From positions 1 through 13,614 of the forward strand of contig CAZQTW010000112.1 of NCBI GenBank assembly GCA_964596165.1: a stretch of 13,614 nt of DNA. Direction: 5' to 3'. The notes below the pieces were generated by a model. That model was not told the DNA's origin. It did not search any database and was given only the letters and a program-made list of their open reading frames with translations. The position numbers were made by a program, and so were the translations under genes. Positions 6,802-13,483 of the stretch are shown here, piece by piece. Each line of letters opens with the position of its first letter. Positions within the stretch are counted from its first letter, which is position 1. This stretch comes from CAYUQT01 sp964596165 (lineage in GTDB: Bacteria; Planctomycetota; Phycisphaerae; UBA1845; JAFGLZ01).

Positions 6802-8223
6802 ATGGCATCCTACGACAAGCGCGCAATACCCCTGGTCCGCAAGCCCCGTGGGGGCTATCGACTCATCTCCGTCCGACAGATATGCATCGCGTGGTCGGCA
6901 TACCAGGCCGGACTCATTTCCCTTCTCAGTTTCCGTGTGTACCTGGCCCTCCACGAGGTGGCTGAACGCCGACACGCCGCCGCGGCGGTCCGCAGTCGGC
7001 ACAGTCTCGATACGATGCCCGTGCGCACAGGCAGCGACCTGATTCCCGAGTTACAGCGGCTGGTCCGCTGCAGTCGCCCCGCACAAGTACGCCGAGCAAT
7101 GAACCAGCTATCGGCCGCCGGCCTCGTTACGGCCACCGTGGACTCCTGCCCGCTTGCCGTACCCGATGGCAAAGTCCCCGCCGAGTTGCACGACCGGGCA
7201 CGCGTAATGGAGGGTGTGCTTCATCGGAACGGCCGCGTCCCCTTGCCCCGCCATGTCCTTCGCGAACTCGCCCAAGGCTGTTCTGCGGCTACGGCCGCCA
7301 CCATGCTCGGCACGGCCATCCGCTGTCTGTATCTCCATCGCAAGGGGCTATGTTCAACAGACGGGTCCTGTTCCGTTCAGCTTCTGGCCCACGCCTTCGG
7401 ACTCCACCCCAGGTCGATCAAGGCTGCGCGCAAACAACTCCGACTGAACCGGTGGCTCCGCCTCCTGCCCGCCGATCGCTGGCACGTCCAACGCTTCGGC
7501 GCCAGGTGCCGGATCAACATGGCCTGGTCCCGGCCTGACACCCGATTATCACCCCGGCGAAGGCGAATCCGCACCGAAACGCCACCCCCCATAGTCAAAC
7601 AGAAACTCCCTACGGGACAAGAAACCAGAGAACCACACGTGGTCCTTGGCAGGAGCCGTCGCACGCCGGCCCTGCCAGCCCCGACACTTCGCCGAATCGT
7701 CCCCGCTGACCTGGTGGATTCGCACCGTTTGCTGAGTCTGTTCGAACAATCGGTTGACTTGGGCCATTTGAGCAACTGCCCGGCAGACCGCCTGCGGTTC
7801 TTTGCCGCCGCCGAGCATGCCCTTCGCGTCGGCAACCGGAACCCGTGCGGCCTGTTTGCCCAGCTGGTTCGCCAACGGCTTTGGCGGTTCAGCACCCAGC
7901 GAGACGAGGACCGAGCTCGCACCCGGCTCCGCAGGCTCGCGAAGGGATCCCAGCCGCAGGACGAGGCAACCCGTTCGGTCAACGAGCAACTACACAGGCT
8001 CGTCCGCGACGTGGCGAATCGGCGTTGCTGGCCCCATCCCGGCGTTCACACCATGGGCTGCAGCCAGGAGGCACGCCGGACGGCCGGCGTGATCCGCCGG
8101 CCGGCACCTGTCTTGCCGATCGTCCAGGCATCACTCCTGCGCCGAACGACGCTCCACGTCCGTCGTTGCAGACCCCCTTGCGATTTGTCGCTACCTGTGA
8201 CATACCCCCCAGAAGCGGCATAG
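6802..8223 (+). CDS. Double winged-helix DNA-binding protein, possible plasmid replication initiator (473 aa)
   Basis: The start is secure: GGGAGGA lies 3-4 nt before ATG 6802. The N-terminal half looks like two helix-turn-helix/winged-helix modules. The first covers residues about 30-112 ('LLSFRVYLALHEVAERR', 'SRPAQVRRAMNQLSAAGLVT'). The second covers about 140-240 ('AHAFGLHPRSIKAARKQLRL', then a strand hairpin around 'RWHVQRFGARCRINMAW'). A basic, proline-rich linker follows. A helical C-terminal domain at about 300-390 carries 'FFAAAEHALRVGNRNPCGLF' and 'QLVRQRLWRF'. The two-winged-helix layout recalls plasmid initiators of the Rep_3 type, but I cannot assign a family by sequence. It stands alone, divergent from the zinc-ribbon cluster, beside a hairpin-rich region. 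A transcriptional regulator is the alternative. Confidence 0.7.
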   Translation: MASYDKRAIPLVRKPRGGYRLISVRQICIAWSAYQAGLISLLSFRVYLALHEVAERRHAAAAVRSRHSLDTMPVRTGSDLIPELQRLVRCSRPAQVRRAMNQLSAAGLVTATVDSCPLAVPDGKVPAELHDRARVMEGVLHRNGRVPLPRHVLRELAQGCSAATAATMLGTAIRCLYLHRKGLCSTDGSCSVQLLAHAFGLHPRSIKAARKQLRLNRWLRLLPADRWHVQRFGARCRINMAWSRPDTRLSPRRRRIRTETPPPIVKQKLPTGQETREPHVVLGRSRRTPALPAPTLRRIVPADLVDSHRLLSLFEQSVDLGHLSNCPADRLRFFAAAEHALRVGNRNPCGLFAQLVRQRLWRFSTQRDEDRARTRLRRLAKGSQPQDEATRSVNEQLHRLVRDVANRRCWPHPGVHTMGCSQEARRTAGVIRRPAPVLPIVQASLLRRTTLHVRRCRPPCDLSLPVTYPPEAA

Positions 8224-8251
8224 GCCGCGGACCCCAGAGTCCACGGCCTAT
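8220..8251. terminator. Hairpin between convergent genes, likely terminator
   Basis: ATAGGCCGCGGAC (8220-8232) pairs with GTCCACGGCCTAT (8239-8251) with one mismatch and a 6-nt loop. It includes the TAG stop of the 473-aa gene (8221-8223) and lies 20 bp before the stop of the leftward 103-aa gene. No T-run follows, so it is either a weak intrinsic terminator or an RNA-protecting hairpin. Confidence 0.5.
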
Positions 8252-8271
8252 CCCCAAAACCTCTCGTCGGG

Positions 8272-8583
8272 CTACAGATGCGATGCTAGGAGCACGAGAC
8301 CGAGAAACGCGATCACCATACCGGCTAGCATCATCTTTACGTCATGCCCAGTCAGCACCGGGTAACCGATGAGCGACGGAAAACGTCTTCGACCCTCAAG
8401 GATCATCATGAGCTTGTTCCTTCGCCTCACCTCGAAGCTCACCTCGATGTCCACATCGTCCGACAGGATTGTCTGCCGGCGATTGCCGCGAAAATCCGTC
8501 ACGACGATTGCATCGATGTTGTGGTTACCCGGACGCATGCCCGGAAAGTCTGCGATCCTGGCTTTGATCATGGCCATCACCAT
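8272..8583 (-). CDS. Small hypothetical protein with a C-terminal membrane anchor (103 aa)
   Basis: Codon third positions are strongly G/C on this strand (for example the codons for 'DDVDIEVSFEVRRRNKLMMI' at 8401-8460). That supports a real gene here and not in the overlapping plus-strand frames. The protein has a soluble, beta-rich body ('IDAIVVTDFRGNRRQTILSD', then the acidic and basic stretches) and ends in a single hydrophobic helix, 'MMLAGMVIAFLGLVLLASHL'. A C-terminal-anchored topology with most of the chain in the cytosol is likely. ATGs at 8583, 8577 and 8571 are all possible; the last has a GGTGA-like SD. A nested inverted repeat (8590-8634) lies just upstream. It converges on the 473-aa gene. 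No family is recognised. Confidence 0.6.
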   Translation of the reverse strand: MVMAMIKARIADFPGMRPGNHNIDAIVVTDFRGNRRQTILSDDVDIEVSFEVRRRNKLMMILEGRRRFPSLIGYPVLTGHDVKMMLAGMVIAFLGLVLLASHL

Positions 8584-8589
8584 ACGTCA

Positions 8590-8634
8590 GAGCCGCCTCT
8601 TCAGGGCTGCACCCTGAAGCGGAGCTGGCGGCTC
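8590..8634. promoter_or_regulatory. Nested inverted repeat directly upstream of the 103-aa gene
   Basis: Outer arms GAGCCGCC (8590-8597) and GGCGGCTC (8627-8634) enclose inner arms TTCAGGG (8600-8606) and CCCTGAA (8612-8618) around a 5-nt loop. The element ends 6 bp before the leftward ATG at 8583 and would fold in the mRNA, covering the only AGAGG-like ribosome-binding sequence. A repressor operator or translational control hairpin is the likely reading. Confidence 0.5.
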
Positions 8635-8658
8635 GTTAGTCAACACAGCTTTGCTCCG

Positions 8659-8683
8659 TCGATGGCCCCTTGGGAACCATCGA
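8659..8683. repeat. Short inverted repeat TCGATGG...CCATCGA
   Basis: This is a seven-bp perfect inverted repeat with an 11-nt spacer, flanked by a partly complementary GCT/AGC. It lies in the gene-poor stretch between 8584 and 9044. Its function is unknown: it could be a regulator site or terminator stem, but no T-run follows. Confidence 0.3.
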
Positions 8684-8780
8684 AGCAGCAGACGGCACAT
8701 GTCCAGCCAGCCTCGCCGGGCTTGGGACAAGACGCCCGACACCGTTGTTCCGCCTACGTGTTTCCCTGGCGGAAAGAGAA

Positions 8781-8996
8781 ATGAACATGTCAAAGAACTC
8801 CCCGCCGCCGCCCTCCGGCGGCCACGCGGTCAACTACAACCATTGTACCGTCCGGCCCAGCCGGGAGAAGGGCCCCTCCCAGAGAGAATCAAACACGACC
8901 GCCCACGAATTCCACCCAGGTCGCCGCCCCGGCGCGTCTTGCCTGGTATCCATGCGTCCGGATCCGAGGCTTCTTCATGGCCCCCAAACCTGATCC
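8781..8996 (+). CDS. Doubtful small ORF (about 71 aa)
   Basis: ATG 8781 (or 8787) follows GGAAAGAGAA, a passable SD. The first twenty codons (Pro-rich, then GGHAVNYNH) have GC-rich third positions. The remainder is Arg/Pro/His-rich and could equally be noncoding sequence. It is the only candidate gene in the 460-bp gap between the 103-aa gene and the 132-aa gene. No family is recognised; treat it as a possible small cytosolic protein at best. Confidence 0.22.
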
Positions 8997-9044
8997 AGCA
9001 CGAATGAACTGGCCACCGGCACACGATTCGTGGTAGGTAGCAGC

Positions 9045-9443
9045 ATGACCGGCTGTGGCTATATGCCGCTCTGTTCGCCGCGAGACCGAACGGGCACCGG
9101 CTTCATCAGCGGAGGCGAATCATTCTTGGTCAATACGGTTCACTTGTTCTGGTCCGGTCAACTGACCGCTGAGGTGGTGGAGGTCACGTCCCATCGTGCC
9201 GTCAGCTACCTACTGGCCGTCCACCAGGCGCACGTACAGACCGGCCAGGCCAGACCCCTCTTCGCTCTCAAGAGCGACGGGCTCCACGACCTTCATGCGA
9301 TCCTCACGCCGGCCCTCAGCCTCATCGAGCACCTGCTGGACGGAGGCTCCGCGATCACATGGTGCGAGCACGCCGGCTGCACCGGCATTCTCTTCCCAAC
9401 CGAAGGCTCGCCCTCGCCTGTGCCGGCCCCCGATCAGGCGTAA
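9045..9443 (+). CDS. Hypothetical soluble protein (132 aa)
   Basis: Codon usage is strongly coding-like (C/G third positions throughout the core). The chain reads as a compact alpha/beta domain: 'LVNTVHLFWSGQLTAEVVEV', a helical region around 'AVSYLLAVHQAHVQTG', then 'LHDLHAILTPALSLIEHLLD' and 'GGSAITWCEHAGCTGILFP'. Two nearby cysteines (CEHAGC) might bind a metal, but only one pair is present. I do not recognise a family. ATG 9045 has a weak AGGT-type SD; a GTG at 9030 in the same frame is an alternative giving 137 aa. It is the first gene of the loosely spaced rightward series, with 222 bp before the next gene. Confidence 0.6.
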   Translation: MTGCGYMPLCSPRDRTGTGFISGGESFLVNTVHLFWSGQLTAEVVEVTSHRAVSYLLAVHQAHVQTGQARPLFALKSDGLHDLHAILTPALSLIEHLLDGGSAITWCEHAGCTGILFPTEGSPSPVPAPDQA

Positions 9444-9665
9444 GCTCCACTCCTGGCCCTTTCAACCCGCAACCGAACCGGCCACCCTTCGAGCGCCTTG
9501 AACACAGAGCGTACCGCGGTCAGACTCATTGCCTTACCGTGGAACGCGGCGAGGGGTTGTCGGCCACGCGACCCCTTCCGCCCCGTCGTCCGTCACTGGG
9601 TCTCTTTTCAACCAGAAGCTGTAGGAGTGTTCCCGACCTGCCGCAACCAACAGAGGAGCGAGCAC

Positions 9666-10199
9666 ATGAACGGAGCATCCGAAACACAGACACCCGTCCC
9701 GGCAGCTACGCCGGTGCCCGTCAACATCGAGGCGCTCAACGTCAGCGCGTCCTGGAAACGAACGTTTCAACTCATCGAGAAGGCAGGGGGCCTCAGTTGG
9801 GGCCAGCCGAAGAACCCCACTGCCCTGTCAGCGTCGGAACGGATGAAGCTTGTGGGGAACTTCCTGGCCCTCCTGTTCGGGCCATTCTACTACTTCGCCA
9901 AGAGGATGCCGAAAAAGGCCGTCGTCATCTTCGCGTTCCAGTGGTGGCTGCTGACTGTCATCACCGTCGTCGAGACCCTGTTTCGCTTCACGGTGCCTGT
10001 CCCCATCTACTTCGTGGCCATGGAAATAGTCCCAGCGATGCTTGCGACCGGCGACTACTACAAGAAGATGGTCCACGGAGAAGACATGTGGCCCGAACTT
10101 CGCGTGTTCAGCAAGTGGCCTTACTGTCTGCTTTTCTTCTTCGTCAGCTTCATCGTGTCCCCGATCGTCGCGGCCATTCTTGGCGGACCATCCACATGA
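9666..10199 (+). CDS. DUF2628-like inner-membrane protein (177 aa)
   Basis: Residues 1-55 are a soluble Pro/Thr-rich and then helical segment. Hydrophobic stretches follow at about 63-78, 84-104, 109-127 and 152-173. The signature 'LFGPFYYFAKRMPKKAVVIF' and a later 'GDYYKKMV' match the general DUF2628 pattern (FxxGPxYYxxxxMxxKA...YxxxV) of small bacterial inner-membrane proteins of unknown role. The frame is open further upstream, but ATG 9666 is chosen because AGAGGAG lies about 7 nt before it and upstream residues are not protein-like. The gene stands alone between gaps of about 220 and 265 bp. Confidence 0.78.
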   Translation: MNGASETQTPVPAATPVPVNIEALNVSASWKRTFQLIEKAGGLSWGQPKNPTALSASERMKLVGNFLALLFGPFYYFAKRMPKKAVVIFAFQWWLLTVITVVETLFRFTVPVPIYFVAMEIVPAMLATGDYYKKMVHGEDMWPELRVFSKWPYCLLFFFVSFIVSPIVAAILGGPST

Positions 10200-10464
10200 C
10201 CGGCCGCCGGGTAGATCGACCAAGCTTTGGCTGCCACCTGATGCCCCGGACCGCCGCCCCGGTCGCCCTCGAAGGCGTCGACGGGTACGCCACGCTCCCC
10301 TGAAGCCGCTTCCCTTGGCCTCAGGGGACCTTCACGATCGTCGGCACCTGAACGCCGCGGAGGCCGCAGCAGACATATCCCAAGGTTACATCGGCCGGTG
10401 CCAACCGCATAACCTGTGTACCAAGTGGGAGACGAGCTTACGCAGGTTTTACGGGAGGTGCCTT
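10200..10464. other. 265-bp spacer with a hairpin, no gene seen
   Basis: CCCCTGA (10297-10303) pairs with TCAGGGG (10321-10327), with an inner GCC/GGC extension. This is a terminator-like stem without a T-run, following the DUF2628-like gene. The remainder shows no coding signal before the SD of the 83-aa gene at about 10453-10460. Confidence 0.4.
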
Positions 10465-10716
10465 ATGTCAAAGCAAGCCAGTTCGGCCAAACCGGCCAAT
10501 CCACCCGTCCGGGAAATCCGGTACGGTTACATCAAGGTCCTGGTCTGGGCCAACGAGACGACCAACGGGACGCGCTACAACGTCACCGTGGCCCGCCTCT
10601 ACAAGGACGGCGAGGAGTGGAAGGAAACGTCCAGTTTCGGCCGCGACGACCTTTTGCTCCTGGCCAAGACCCTCGACCAGGCCCACACGTGGATCTTGGA
10701 GCAGCATGAGGAATAG
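10465..10716 (+). CDS. Small PC4-like protein of mobile elements (83 aa)
   Basis: GGGAGGTG about 4 nt before ATG 10465 makes this start secure; the open frame further upstream is not coding. After a 15-residue basic/Ser-rich tail the protein reads 'IRYGYIKVLVWANETTNGTR', 'YNVTVARLYKDGEEWKETSS', 'FGRDDLLLLAKTLDQAHTWI'. From memory this is a recurrent small family on plasmids and ICEs. Its strand-strand-strand-strand-helix pattern resembles the PC4-type single-stranded DNA-binding fold. A role in handling ssDNA is therefore plausible but inferred. It lies between a hairpin spacer and the DUF932 gene, 214 bp from the latter. Confidence 0.78.
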   Translation: MSKQASSAKPANPPVREIRYGYIKVLVWANETTNGTRYNVTVARLYKDGEEWKETSSFGRDDLLLLAKTLDQAHTWILEQHEE

Positions 10717-10884
10717 GTAGCCGGGACCGTCCTGAAACGGCGCGGCGCGAGGTTCGTTCCATCGCAGGTTTTTCGAGGATCCTCGTCCCCACTTGGATCC
10801 CAATGTCACACCGCTGCCGCCGACGCGCATAACTCCCTTGGGACCGTATTTCTGAGAGACCGGTGGTGCGAACAAGGTTTCTTT

Positions 10885-10911
10885 GTGCGCAAGCGACCCC
10901 GCTTGCCGCAC
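10885..10911. promoter_or_regulatory. Hairpin just upstream of the DUF932 gene
   Basis: GTGCGCAAGC (10885-10894) pairs with GCTTG-C-CGCAC (10901-10911), a 10-bp stem with one bulge and a 6-nt loop. It ends 19 bp before ATG 10931 and just before its SD. Possible roles are operator, attenuator or mRNA 5' protection. Confidence 0.4.
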
Positions 10912-10930
10912 CGTCAGAAAGGAGAAAACC

Positions 10931-12025
10931 ATGACCAATCTCACACGCGCAAGCGAAGAGATGTTCCGACGGAGCCCAGATGAACGGTTCGCCACGCTCG
11001 ATGCGCTCTGGCAGCACTGCCAGGCCGATCGCGAGCGGTCGATCGAACACTGGCCGTCCACGCAGCGGCTTCGGCCACTGTCCCAGCCCGGCACCGTCGT
11101 GCTGGGATTTGACGACCACGAGTTCTTCATGAACGACTGGTCGTTCTCGCAGTTGTGCCGGCTGGCCAACGTCAGCAAGGACACGCTGAATCGGCTCTCG
11201 CCCGAGACGGCCGCCCGGGCGCTCCAGGAGACGCTGCCGGGCGGCGAGAAGCCGACGCAGGTCCTCACGGCCGGCACCATGGTCAGGTCCATCCACGGCG
11301 CCGCCTACACACGGCTCCACAACACGGACCTGCTGACCATCGTCCGCGAGTTCGCCACGGACTTCCGGCCGCCACAGGAAGCGGCGCCGCCGCACGTGAC
11401 CACCGCGGCCCCGAAGGATGTCCCGCCGTGGGAAGAGCAGACACCCGCTACCCGCCCGCAGGGTGGGACGGGGCTCTACTGCGGAGAGCAGGACATGTTC
11501 TGCTTCCTGATCGACCCGACAGGCTGGGCCGAGATCGACGGGGAGGCCTTCGCGCCGGGGTTCTTCCTGTGGAACTCGGAGGTCGGCCGGCGGTCGGTGG
11601 GCGTCCAGACGTTCTGGTTCGAGGCGGTCTGCGCCAACCACATCGTCTGGGACGCCGTGGACATCGTCGAGTTCACGCGGAAGCACACGACCAACGTCCA
11701 CGAGTCGCTTGGACAGATCCGGGCCATCATCGAAGGCCTCGTCGCCAAACGCGACCAGCGCCGCGACGGATTCGTCCAGGTCATCCGCAAGGCGATGGTC
11801 GCGAAGCTGGGCGACGACGCCGACGAGGTCCTTACAGTCCTCAGCCGGCACGGCATCCGGCGTAAGCTGGCCGAAGACGCCCTGGAGATCGCCAGCCGGC
11901 AGGGCAAGTTCACCGTGTTCGCCCTGGTGGACGCCCTGACCCGGCTGGCTGGCAAGTTGCCGAACGCCGGCGATCGTACCGAGGCGGACGAAAGGGCGTC
12001 GTCACTGTTGGCCCTGGCGGCATAG
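10931..12025 (+). CDS. DUF932 domain protein (phage/plasmid-related, 364 aa)
   Basis: AAGGAG about 6 nt before ATG 10931 fixes the start; an upstream in-frame ATG at 10883 lacks this. The domain shows the usual DUF932 landmarks: an N-terminal 'FFMNDWSFSQLCRLANVSKD', 'VRSIHGAAYTRLHNTDLL', then after a Pro/Ala-rich linker (about 150-180) 'GLYCGEQDMFCFLIDPTG', 'GFFLWNSEVGRRSVGVQTFW' and 'ANHIVWD'. A helical C-terminal region ends the protein. DUF932 proteins are common on plasmids, ICEs and phages and are often near replication or recombination genes; their molecular function is not established. The length fits the family. It is monocistronic in appearance, with hairpins on both sides (10885-10911 and 12046-12085). 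Confidence 0.9.
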   Translation: MTNLTRASEEMFRRSPDERFATLDALWQHCQADRERSIEHWPSTQRLRPLSQPGTVVLGFDDHEFFMNDWSFSQLCRLANVSKDTLNRLSPETAARALQETLPGGEKPTQVLTAGTMVRSIHGAAYTRLHNTDLLTIVREFATDFRPPQEAAPPHVTTAAPKDVPPWEEQTPATRPQGGTGLYCGEQDMFCFLIDPTGWAEIDGEAFAPGFFLWNSEVGRRSVGVQTFWFEAVCANHIVWDAVDIVEFTRKHTTNVHESLGQIRAIIEGLVAKRDQRRDGFVQVIRKAMVAKLGDDADEVLTVLSRHGIRRKLAEDALEIASRQGKFTVFALVDALTRLAGKLPNAGDRTEADERASSLLALAA

Positions 12026-12045
12026 CCGCCACAGAGGCTTGTTCC

Positions 12046-12085
12046 CGAACGGTTGTTCGAGAGGCACTGCACCACCGGGCCTCTC
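12046..12085 (+). terminator. Pair of adjoining stem-loops after the DUF932 gene
   Basis: CGAAC-GGTT-GTTCG (12046-12059) is followed directly by GAGAGGC (12059-12065) paired with GCCTCTC (12079-12085). The pair lies 21-60 bp after the DUF932 stop. There is no T-run, so termination efficiency is uncertain. Confidence 0.35.
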
Positions 12086-12149
12086 TCCATTCCGCCGGAA
12101 ATGGGCGAACACCGCGGCTCTCCAGATTACGCGAGAGGAGGTGATACGC

Positions 12150-12296
12150 ATGGGTTGGTGGCGTACCGACAGCGGCGGGATCATCGGCGACGGTCCGACG
12201 GATATCATCGACCAGGCGGGCGAAGGCTGGACGGACCCCGACCAGATCCCACCGCAGCTACGAGCGCAAATCGCCGCGTGCTACCGGAGTGATTAG
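12150..12296 (+). CDS. GWW-type small mobile-element protein, apparently truncated by an amber codon (48 aa)
   Basis: An excellent SD (GAGGAGGTGA) lies about 5 nt before ATG 12150. The protein starts 'MGWWRTDSGGIIGDGPTDII', the pattern of a small family I recall from conjugative elements (MGWW...GDGPADI...). It then runs 'DPDQIPPQLRAQIAACYRSD' before TAG at 12294-12296. Translation continued in frame gives AREPTQQELRDLLQFC and reaches TAA at 12366-12368. That continuation looks like the normal C-terminus of the family ('WGREP...EL...FC'), with TAG standing where the conserved Trp (TGG) is expected. The gene is therefore probably a nonsense mutant of a protein of about 72 aa, or an amber read-through case. 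Function of the family is unknown to me. Confidence 0.72.
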   Translation: MGWWRTDSGGIIGDGPTDIIDQAGEGWTDPDQIPPQLRAQIAACYRSD

Positions 12297-12368
12297 GCCC
12301 GCGAACCCACGCAACAGGAACTCCGCGACCTGCTCCAGTTCTGCCGGCCGACGCCCGGCAAAGGTTAA
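12297..12368 (+). pseudogene. In-frame C-terminal remnant of the GWW-type protein after the amber codon
   Basis: Twenty-three codons from 12297 stay in frame with the 48-aa gene and end in TAA. They encode AREPTQQELRDLLQFC and a short tail, with GC-rich third positions as in coding sequence. A helix ending in FC after an REP motif matches the family end as I remember it. No SD or start codon precedes it, so it is not a separate gene. Confidence 0.6.
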
Positions 12369-12388
12369 ACTCCCACGAAAGGAGGCAG

Positions 12389-12472
12389 ATGGGCTTTTCG
12401 GGTTGTGCCCAGAACAACCCGTATCCGCGCCGATCCTCAAAGCGTCGAACGCCCTACCGCCGATATAGGTAA
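12389..12472 (+). CDS. Possible 27-aa arginine-rich peptide
   Basis: AAAGGAGG lies 3 nt before ATG 12389, a perfect SD sequence at a somewhat short distance. The frame encodes 27 residues, 'MGFSGCAQNNPYPRR' then a Ser/Lys/Arg/Tyr-rich tail with eight arginines in total, ending in TAA at 12470. It could be a leader peptide for the downstream secreted protein, a nucleic-acid-binding microprotein, or a chance frame behind a relic SD. There are no homologues I recognise. Confidence 0.3.
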   Translation: MGFSGCAQNNPYPRRSSKRRTPYRRYR

Positions 12473-12493
12473 GACTGGGATCCGGACCTTACC
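12468..12493 (+). promoter_or_regulatory. Inverted repeat abutting the start codon of the secreted protein
   Basis: GGTAAG (12468-12473) and CTTACC (12488-12493) are perfect inverted arms with a 14-nt loop; the second arm touches the ATG at 12494. The only SD-like bases (GGGAT, CCGGA) lie in the loop. It could be a translational hairpin or a small operator. Confidence 0.3.
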
Positions 12494-13483
12494 ATGCACC
12501 CTACTCGTCAGTTTCTGCGTTGGCTGGCCGTACTGCCCCTGGCCATCCTTCTCGCTCCCCAAGCCTCCGCCGCCACCCGGAAGAGTGAGGCTAAACCCGC
12601 CTCAAAGGTCGTTCAGCGAGTCTCCTTGAAGAACGGCTACGAGGCCATCATCTACCAGGGCGGCGAAGGTCTTGTGACAGGCCGCCTGGAGATCCGCCGA
12701 CATGGCAAGGCGGTCTACCGCCAGGAGGGCTTTGGCCAACCCGCCTTCTTCTTCCCCGCCCTGACCAAGAACGAGCCGCTCATCGAGAGGATCGACCAGG
12801 ACATCACGGGCGACGGTGTCCCCGACCTGGTGGTGAGGATGGAGCTCTTGGGCACGACGATGGACCACGTTTTTTCGCTCTCGACCAGGGGACTCATCGA
12901 ACATGGGTTCATCGCCCACGGGTATGGCGGCGCCTACCGTCAGTACTTCTTCCAGGCAGACAAAGACCCCGCCCTGGAGGTCCGCGACGAAGAAGGCGCG
13001 TTCGTCTACCACTTTGGTCTGAGCCGAGCCAACTCACCCCAGCCGAAGATCCTGCGGAAGTTCAAGATCAACGATGGCGCGTCGCTTGTGGGGGAACCCG
13101 ACGGCCAGGGCGCGTGGGAGTTTGCCAACACCAAGAAGCCGCTGCCCAAAGCCGAATGGGAGAGGCTCCAGAAGCAGGCGGCCGCCTTGAGCAAGACGCG
13201 CGGGGGGCCGATGGAATCACCGCACGTCGCCGAGTTCGTCGGCAAGGTGGCGGACCTGATCTATACGGGCAACGCCGACAAGGCCCGCGAATATGTCCGT
13301 CTGGCCTTCCGAGGCCATGACGACAAACGCGTCGGCTTTCTCGCCGAGTTCGCCGCGATCCTAAGCCTCTGTGATGACGCCATCCCCAAACTCAACGGAT
13401 GCCAGAGCGTCGCCGAGGTCATCGCAGGGCCTGCGGGGCGATTCCCCGGCCCCGGCCAACTACCCAGGCTCGCCAAACAGTAG
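12494..13483 (+). CDS. Secreted hypothetical protein with a Ca-binding-like DxTxDGxxD loop (329 aa)
   Basis: A classical signal peptide is present: positive N-terminus, hydrophobic core 'WLAVLPLAILLAP', and an ASA site giving cleavage after about residue 26. The mature part begins with beta strands ('GYEAIIYQGGEGLVTGRLEI') and contains 'DITGDGVPDLVV' at residues 103-114. That is the calcium loop seen in dockerin, EF-hand-like and FG-GAP/VCBS repeats. A region of polar strands follows, then a helical tail of about 100 residues. A single copy of the loop is present, so it is not a full propeller as far as I can see. Cell-envelope or extracellular location is likely; no enzymatic motif is recognised. 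The SD before ATG 12494 is weak. It is unlike the plasmid-type genes upstream and may be host chromosome or cargo. Confidence 0.75.
   Translation: MHPTRQFLRWLAVLPLAILLAPQASAATRKSEAKPASKVVQRVSLKNGYEAIIYQGGEGLVTGRLEIRRHGKAVYRQEGFGQPAFFFPALTKNEPLIERIDQDITGDGVPDLVVRMELLGTTMDHVFSLSTRGLIEHGFIAHGYGGAYRQYFFQADKDPALEVRDEEGAFVYHFGLSRANSPQPKILRKFKINDGASLVGEPDGQGAWEFANTKKPLPKAEWERLQKQAAALSKTRGGPMESPHVAEFVGKVADLIYTGNADKAREYVRLAFRGHDDKRVGFLAEFAAILSLCDDAIPKLNGCQSVAEVIAGPAGRFPGPGQLPRLAKQ

Noticed and set aside
8581..8640. Integron attC site at the nested palindrome
   Set aside because: The outer ends lack matching RYYYAAC/GTTRRRY core sites, and the palindrome lies upstream of a gene start, not after a gene end.
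10774..10785. Perfect palindrome CGAGGATCCTCG
   Set aside because: A 12-bp palindrome in a GC-rich spacer with no repeats or neighbouring motif; chance is likely.
12294..12296. Pyrrolysine or genome-wide TAG recoding
   Set aside because: Many genes here (for example those ending at 704, 4163, 8223, 10716, 12025 and 13483) end in TAG, so TAG is an ordinary stop.
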